From Lytechinus pictus (lineage: Eukaryota > Echinodermata > Echinoidea > Temnopleuroida > Toxopneustidae): 64,000 nucleotides of DNA. Below, piece after piece: positions 58,601 to 64,000 of the stretch (position 1 is its first letter; every line of letters begins with the position of its first letter). Below the pieces are notes generated by a model. It was not told the DNA's origin, searched no databases, and saw only the letters and a list, made by a program, of their open reading frames with translations. The stretch spans positions 558,001 to 622,000 of the forward strand of contig NC_087258.1 in assembly GCF_037042905.1 (NCBI RefSeq). The letters are read 5' to 3'. A program made the translations under genes and the position numbers.

Positions 58601-61600
58601 TAATGCCTGTGCTCTCTGCTATCCTGTCCATTAATGTCGTCTTTAGCACTTCTGTGGTATCAACCATTTGACTTCCTGATGTTACATGTTCCATGTTTGT
58701 GTGATCATTTATCTTGTTTGTTGTCATATTGTCTGTCACCCCTGGATTATAATTTGCTTCTTCAGGTGCTGTCATCGGTGTTATTTTTGTGGTATCAGAT
58801 ACCTTGTCTACCAATGTTGTCTGCGTCATTTCTGTGGGATCAGCTTTTTCTTCTGTTGGTCTGCTCTGTGCTGTTTGTGTAGTAACACCTTCCGTAATGG
58901 TTAACATCGCCTTTGTTATGTCTGTGGCAAGAGCTCTGTCATCTGTTGATGTCATCTGTATCACTCTTGTTGTATCATATATCGTGTCTTTTGATGTTGT
59001 CTGTGTCATTTCTGTGCAAGCAGCTATTTCATCGGTTGTGGTTGTCTGTTTCATTTCTGTAGTTTCACCTTCCGTAACGGATACTGTCGCCTCGGTCATT
59101 TCTGCGGTATAAGCTCTGTCATCTGTTGATGTCGTTTGTATTATTGTTTTCGTGGTATCAGAAATCCTGACTGTCAATGTTGTCTGTGTCATTTCTGTAG
59201 TATCAGGTATTTCGTCTGTTGATGTCGTTTGTGATTCAACCGTGGTATCATCTTTCGTAAAGGTTAGTATCGTATGTGCCATTTTCGTAGTATCAGTTTC
59301 GACATCCGTTGATGCCATCGGTGTCATTTCTGTTTTATCAGATATCGTGTTAATTATTGTTGACCGTGTCATTTCTGTGCTACCAGCTATTTCGTCGGCC
59401 GGTGTGGACTGTGCTATCTCTGTAGTATGTCCGTCCTGAACAGTTGATCTCGTCTGTTCGATTTCTGTGGTATGAGCTCTTTCTTCTGTTGATGGTGTCT
59501 CTATTTTCTTTGTAGTATCAGTTAATGTGTCTAATGATACCGTCTGTGACATATCTTTAGAATAGGCCATTTCATTTATTGTTGTCATTTGTATATTTTT
59601 TGTAGTATCAGATACCATATTTGTTGGCATCGTCTGTGTGGTTTCCATGGTATCATAAGTTGGTAAATCTGTTGTTCTCCGTGTCATTTCTGTGGTCACA
59701 TCTTCTATGTCTGTTGATTTCGTCTGTGTTCTTTCTGTACCATCAGCCAAATCATCTGTTTCCATCTGTGTTAACTGTGTTGCTCGAGTCGCTTTATCTG
59801 TTGATGATGTAAGTGTACCTTCTGTATCAATTGTAATATGTGATGTAACAAATGTATTTGTTGTAATATCCCTTGTATTATCTGTTAATGTTGTCAGTAC
59901 CATTTCGGTCGTATCAGTTATTGAATCTGTAGTCATCTGCTTAATCTGTGTGGTCTCAGCAGTTTTATCTGGTGATGTTGTTTGTTCCGTTGATGTGCGA
60001 TCAGTCATCTCATCTATTAATGTTGTCCCAATCATATATGTCGTGTCAGCAGCAGTATTTGTCGATATCGTCGTAAGCAAATTTTCAGTAGTCCCAGCTG
60101 TGGGTGTAGTTTGCTTTTCTGATAATACAACCAAATACAATCAAATAACGTTTTGATTTGTCTACCTTTTGAACTTAAGGACGTTCCACAGTTATGTTTG
60201 TGCGCATTATGATCTGCGCATAGTTTACACTCTGCGCGCTGACGTCACAATGGATGAACAGGTGATTAATTAGCTGCGGGTATGAGCTGATTTTTCTCAT
60301 CTTCTGCACTTTAACTGCAGATCCGATGTGTTATTTCATGAAGCTAAAAAGTGGAATTATTCCATGGACGATTAAAAAAAATTCTCTACAATTTCAAAAT
60401 ACTTTACTCTCCAGTGCTGCCAAGAATCACGAATATTACCCCGAGTTTGAATAAATGGTAGAGTGGTTTTGATTTTTTCTTCACATAGATACAAAGTATT
60501 CGGTGCATTTTTGGTGTTTTAAAAAGCACATTTGCTCTAATAAAAATGCTGATAGTTTAAAAACAAGCACATGAACCTCTATTTTTTAATGTTTGTACCT
60601 CTTAGGTATACCTTCCTTTACAATTCTGCAAATTTTGGTGAAAATGACATGGATTTTGAATAAAGTGCAGCATTTTTTGTACGTTTGTAGTTTGTTACTG
60701 AAATTTCACATTTTTTAGATTGGGATTTTGTTATCTTTTACGCCATTTTTAAGAACTGGCAGTGCTGTTAAACTTAAAATTGCAAACAAATAGCACTATA
60801 AATAGATTCTAAATTCTAACGATACAATTATTAACTCTCTTGCGAAATTTGGTGACTTTTTCATGTATTTTGACTGAGTAATAAAGGTTTAAACTCATTG
60901 TAGTAATCTTAGGCGGTCTAAAAATGCCAAATTCTTTTCAATGCGCAATTTTTAAGAACATCAATTTAGGTGAACTTTGAAGCTCTATAGCAAAAAATCA
61001 AGCACATGGACCTATGTTAATTTTTGCATATTTCGAATATTAAGGTTCCAAAGTATCTATGTGCAAAGTTTGGTGAAAATGACATGGATTTCACTTTAAC
61101 TGTGGAACGTCCTTAAATTAGTAAAGATATCATCTAATTATCAAAATGTACAGAAGTGAAAAGTCAAATAATACTTGGAACAAGATGACTGATCAATTGG
61201 ATGAGTTTATGTTCACGTGTTACCAGAAAGATGCAATTTACAGGGCATTTGAGACTAAGATTCACATAAGAAAGGTAATTTTTAATCTTCATTGATCATA
61301 TTTTAACATTAGCCGATGGAAATACCGTCATGATTGGGAATTAACCCAGGTAGCCCAGGGGCTTACCGTGTATTTGACCATAGTCACCGGACTAGGGTGA
61401 TTTATGGTCTAAATATTTCTCCGACTGAATTGTGAAAACAGAAATTATGCACTTACCACAAATCTATGGATGAAGGTCTAACGAGTGGCAGTATCCTGAC
61501 ATCGAGGCACGGACTGGAACTTCAAAAAACCGAAAAGTTCTGTCGCGATACCTCTCTTAATTCTTTCAAAATTCATTGCAAAATGGCCGATCGAGACTGG

Positions 61601-63055
61601 TGGAAGGAGAGCTACCGCGACAGAACTTTTCGTGTTTTTTTTGGAGGTTCCAGTCTGTGCCTCGATGTCAGGATACTGCCACTCGTTAGACCTTCATCCA
61701 TAGAATCGTGGTAAGTGCATAATTTCTGTTTTCACAATTCAGTCGGAGAAATATTTAGACCATAAATCACCCTAGTCCGGTGACTATACACGGTAAGCCC
61801 CTGGGCTCCCTGGGTTAGATTGGGAATTTGACTTAATAATTATCAATAATAATAAATGTGATTTCTAAGGTGCCAAATCCATTTATATCTAAATTCTCAA
61901 TGCGCCAAGGTGAAACGAGAGAGAGAGAAAAAAAAAATCGTATATTTTATAATTATGCAGAGTTAATCAAATGAGTTATTGGTTTTACAGTATACAGGAT
62001 ATTGGTCACCAGTTGCGCTTTACTATCTTTGGAAGAAATAATATCGCTATGAACTATCACCCTGATACAAATAAAAGTATATTTGTACATAATTAGTACA
62101 AGGAATTTCTCTTTGTCTTTATTGCCAATCTGGTTAAGTTCATATCAAGTTTATATCGATGTTCCCGAAGAACGCGATGGCATATGCTTACCTAAACAGA
62201 TAGGCTCCCCCTCCGGTAGCAAATCACCTTGATTGCATATGAGCTCAGTGGGTCCATCAATCACATAGCCTTCCTCTCTGCATGATAGAGTGAAGACGGT
62301 ACTGTCCGGGTACCAGGCATTTTCAAGAGGCTCGTTTGAAGAATCAAAGTCGATAGCCTCATGAAGATCAGGAACATCACATGGCTCTATTAAAACAAGA
62401 AGAAGTAACGTACAATTGTTTACAGATGCGTATACGCCCAGAGTATACTACGAATGTTTTACCGAAAACAAAATATCACCATCGTCTTAGCGTGTAAAAA
62501 AGTCCATATTTAAGATTAATGACTATATGGACATGATCTGTATCCATTTATCGCGCTACTTTCCGCGACATTGTCATTAACTCGAAGGGATGCTATTTAC
62601 AAAGAGTGTAATTGGTCTGTAGGCTTCTCATATATTTTTTTCAATATTGGTTGCCAAGGGTAATAACTTCAATGATGTATGACTATACGAGCGGAACCTA
62701 TTCTAACTCACGAGACTTTATTTTGATCACGTATTGAAAACAAAAACAAATTGTCGGGAGGTAACCGGCGTAAGAAGACACAAGACCCGATCCCAGTTCT
62801 ATGAATGTTTATTCACTCACCTGAAACCAGAAGTGATTCAGCATCAAGGGTGAACCGGAGAGATAGCCCATTGATATTCGGATTCTGACCTAAGATGCGG
62901 TCACTCTCGGCCCTGACACTGTCGAGAGTAGTAGAGGCTGACGTTTTTAGTACGAACACGACCGCGGAGACGTCTATTCCATGTGTATCCGGTTGTGAGA
63001 GTGACACTATCTTTGAAAGCAGGTAACCGTCCAACATTTCGAAAATACTCCCTAT
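52345..63055 (-). CDS. Gene D: SEA/CCP-mucin-EGF-SEA-EGF transmembrane protein, 5' part outside window
   Basis: Exons in coding order: 63055-62821, 62386-62192, 60118-56216, 55870-55769, 55454-55327, 55126-54904, 54188-54048, 53564-53502, 53061-52910, 52431-52345; 1742 residues seen, all in phase. Order: SEA-like second half, CCP, mucin (1301 codons), EGF-like, SEA, cbEGF, stalk, membrane segment, 51-residue tail ending DTAL. No signal peptide or first SEA half is visible before the window ends, so the gene continues upstream. The order mucin-EGF-SEA-EGF-TM plus a C-terminal PDZ ligand form resembles vertebrate MUC3/12/17. The first exon could in principle belong to another gene, but its phase joins correctly to the CCP exon. 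It is predicted to be a plasma-membrane mucin. Confidence 0.85.
52598..52795. repeat. (ACT)n and related triplet microsatellite
   Basis: ACT/AAC/AAT triplets, intronic in gene D between the tail and TM exons. It produces spurious poly-Tyr and poly-Ser frames. Confidence 0.9.
52910..53061 (-). CDS. Gene D transmembrane exon
   Basis: 152 nt, phase 1 to 0. TWILIAVSAVGGAIIIILLV, then SLFCVIRKTSRRK, a hydrophobic span followed by basic residues. Confidence 0.8.
53502..53564 (-). CDS. Gene D short Thr stalk exon
   Basis: 21 codons, phase 1-1: EIITATTPTTSEEANRNT. Equivalent to gene B exon 8 and absent from gene A. Confidence 0.7.
54048..54188 (-). CDS. Gene D cbEGF-type domain
   Basis: 47 codons, phase 1-1. 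TNECSLGIDDCSPFATC, then GGFNCTCIEGYSS, with six Cys. Parallel to gene A exon 8. Confidence 0.8.
54278..54556 (+). mobile_element. tRNA-derived SINE with LINE-like tail
   Basis: GCGTCTTGGTCTAGTGGTCA is an A-box region and GGTTCGATTCC a B box, as in tRNA genes. A body of about 200 nt follows and ends AACGCCTTGAGCACATATCA and GGATACGTGCGCAATACAAG, a tail style shared with LINE 3' ends. Intronic in gene D. Confidence 0.75.
54600..54692. repeat. 38-bp perfect inverted repeat, 17-nt loop
   Basis: AAATGAGTTATACTTACGAT continues to GGCATG; then a 17-nt spacer, then the exact inverse. Intronic in gene D. Confidence 0.85.
54904..55126 (-). CDS. Gene D SEA domain, second half with GSII
   Basis: 223 nt, phase 0 to 1. 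VFSFQSGSIITISVVYFEQ keeps the Gly-Ser cleavage position. Several sequons follow (NNVTES, NNNSS). It lacks the Cys found in A and B. Confidence 0.8.
55327..55454 (-). CDS. Gene D SEA domain, first half
   Basis: 128 nt, phase 1 to 0. GTRSFTFTFRIFLIDND and ends LLQTDLVKS. It has no Cys, unlike genes A and B. Confidence 0.8.
55769..55870 (-). CDS. Gene D EGF-like exon after mucin
   Basis: 34 codons, phase 1-1, six Cys: EPCESCNQETETC, EGRCEC, NNQCS. Same place and Cys spacing style as gene A exon 5. The donor GTGATT is weak. Confidence 0.75.
56216..60118 (-). CDS. Gene D giant mucin exon with 15-aa repeats
   Basis: 1301 codons in one exon, phase 1-1. The first half is built of 15-residue units of the form STDEI.DTTEMTQTT. 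The second half is non-repetitive Ser/Thr/Pro-rich sequence (YSSLPFTIGY, TTTGHTTSESSPM). Cys is almost absent (a single one in an IAACTEM unit). It ends HTRTK at a GTATG donor. It is expected to be heavily O-glycosylated and extended. Confidence 0.85.
58770..59492 (-). repeat. Coding 180-bp higher-order repeat in gene D mucin, about four copies
   Basis: Four 60-residue blocks each contain four 15-residue subunits in fixed order: ST..RA.TTE., LT.T.G.TTE., .TDEIA..TEMTQTT, ...ISDTTK..QMT. Total length is 723 nt, that is 4 x 180 plus one extra codon (IIQTT). Less regular 15-residue units continue on both sides. Confidence 0.75.
60179..61112. mobile_element. TTAA-flanked DNA element with GGACGTTCCACAGTTA ends
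   Basis: 934 bp. Ends GGACGTTCCACAGTTA and TAACTGTGGAACGTCC are inverse. TTAA lies directly outside each end (60175-60178, 61113-61116), the target duplication of piggyBac-type elements. No transposase. In the gene D intron. Confidence 0.65.
61342..61817. mobile_element. Foldback element with 10-bp target-site duplication
   Basis: 476 bp, TAACCCAGG at one end and CCTGGGTTA at the other, with near-identical inverted arms of over 200 bp (GACATCGAGGCAC; CCACTCGTTAGACCTTCATC). GATTGGGAAT is duplicated directly outside both ends. A 9-10 bp duplication fits Mutator-like elements. In the gene D intron. Confidence 0.8.
62192..62386 (-). CDS. Gene D CCP domain
   Basis: 65 codons, phase 1-1, from EPCDVPDLHEA to EGEPICL with four Cys (FTLSC, LIC). 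The usual Trp before the last Cys is replaced in GDLLPEGEPIC, so it is a slightly degenerate CCP. Confidence 0.75.
62821..63055 (-). CDS. Gene D first visible exon: SEA-like second half without GS cleavage motif
   Basis: 235 nt, phase 0 to 1, the phase pattern of SEA second halves in this locus. IGSIFEMLDGYLLSKIVSL precedes DVSAVVFVLKTSASTTLDSV. The Gly-Ser before the central strand is absent, so it should not self-cleave. It is assigned to SEA by phase, length and strand pattern, with moderate certainty. Confidence 0.6.
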
Positions 63056-64000
63056 CTAAACATAAGATGAAAAGGAGAGTGGAAAAGTAAAAATTGTATA
63101 AGAGGCGAGTCTTTGATTAGACACTCTCGCACAATCTTTATTACATTGTGAAATGGAAGTTACTTTTCTTGAAAATTGCAACTTTTAAATGCATAGTCAA
63201 CGATGGCTAAAGTGTACGTTTTACATGTGGGAAAATATTACAAGGTACATGATGATATACTCACGAGATAAGGTTTTTACTCTGTAACGATAAATGGGGT
63301 GTATAACAGTATACCATGTTACAAAGATCCATGCGATTATTGGATATTTTGTATTCCAAGCAGTTTGATTGTACCTAGCAACCGCGTAGCCAGGATTTCA
63401 TTTTGGAGGGGGCGGTAAATGCACGCGAAGCGTGCCATCACTTACAGAGCGCGCAAAGCGCGCTCCCTAGGGGGTTGGTGCAGGGAGGGGGATTTCAAGC
63501 TTTCGGTGTTTCATAAATTAAAATTAAAAGGAGCCGTCTCTCTTGTCTATAGTACCTATATCAGCTCCAATTCAGTTGACTATATTGTGATTTTGAACCT
63601 TGTTTTCAAAAGTGATTGTGAACGCACAAAAAAGGAATACAATGGCGGAAATTAAAATAATAATAACCCCGCGCGAAGCGCGGAAGCTAAAGCGTTTTAT
63701 CAATTTTTTTGCAAAGAAAAGGGTCCCGAGAAAAGGGTATTCTCTAAGATATATTGAATACTTCCCTTGGAAAGATCAGATTTGATTACAAACAATTTAG
63801 CGACAGTGCATATCTTTAACTCCCAAAACAGAGGAGAAGAAGTGTATATGCCGAGAGGAAGATATTTTTTCTCCGCGCAGAGCAATGTAACTCTGAAATT
63901 TCAAAGGGCGGACGTTTCATCAAATGCAGATATCTCTAATACCCCATCGGCTCTAATTCAATTGATTTTCTAAGATTATTGAACTTCATTACAAGGAAAA
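63056..64000. other. Gene D intron, window end
   Basis: No SEA first-half exon found. Two related repeat copies with GCGCGAAGCGCGG-like motifs and CAGCTCCAATTCAGTTGA / CGGCTCTAATTCAATTGA lie at about 63410-63610 and 63665-63975. Confidence 0.45.

Noticed and set aside
56605-60156. Several long open frames on the plus strand opposite the gene D mucin (also 20141-21379 and 37355-37576 opposite A and B)
   Set aside because: They are antisense shadows: Thr/Ser codons read backwards give Val/Ser/Cys-rich frames with few stops. They contain no domain, and the minus strand has proper splice sites.
61466-61714. 82-codon plus-strand frame
   Set aside because: It lies entirely within the foldback element and spans its centre, so it reflects the palindrome, not a gene.
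13752-63055. Reading the cluster as one giant gene
   Set aside because: Three separate signal-peptide exons and four in-frame stops at the ends of A, B, C and D mark separate genes.

Overview
The window is eukaryotic, intron-rich, AT-rich DNA. It is most likely from an echinoderm and probably a sea urchin, judged from compact exons with canonical GT/AG sites, abundant microsatellites, G- and C-runs, tRNA-type SINEs, many palindromic short DNA transposons, and a CCP/SEA/EGF mosaic family. The species cannot be fixed from the sequence alone.

I reconstructed four genes, all on the minus strand and head to tail. Each was assembled exon by exon from acceptor/donor sites, and reading phase was conserved at every junction. 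Gene A (13752-23247) has signal peptide, 2 CCP (sushi), Ser/Thr mucin, EGF-like, SEA, Ca-type EGF, transmembrane segment and tail, 980 aa. Gene B (30928-40658) has signal peptide, 2 CCP, mucin (two exons), SEA, short stalk, transmembrane segment and acidic tail, 1192 aa, with both EGF exons missing. Gene C (45109-49765) is a short secreted protein of signal peptide plus 4 CCP, 280 aa. Gene D (52345 to at least 63055, 5' end outside the window) has a SEA-like half, CCP, a 1301-codon mucin exon, EGF, SEA, EGF, stalk, transmembrane segment and tail.

A and D share the order mucin, EGF, SEA, EGF, membrane, tail with vertebrate transmembrane mucins of the MUC3/12/13/17 type, but carry CCP domains in front. 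The cytoplasmic tails are unrelated to one another: tyrosine-rich ending near YVPL (A), an acidic tail with an FPPPP motif (B), and a short tail ending DTAL, a class I PDZ ligand form (D). I read the locus as a tandemly expanded family of cell-surface, probably self-cleaving, mucin receptors or barrier proteins, with one soluble CCP relative. Function is inferred from domains only.

The rest is intergenic or intronic repeat. 1-13751 holds no gene I can support, but contains a minisatellite next to a MITE, a mariner-like element, two further foldback or nested DNA elements, and a tandem duplication interrupted by a SINE. 23248-30927 holds a LINE-like 3' end, a G/C-rich repeat cluster and a perfect 22-bp palindrome. 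40659-45108 holds a tRNA-type SINE and a foldback element. 49766-52344 holds a palindromic MITE. Several more foldback elements sit inside the introns of A, B, C and D.
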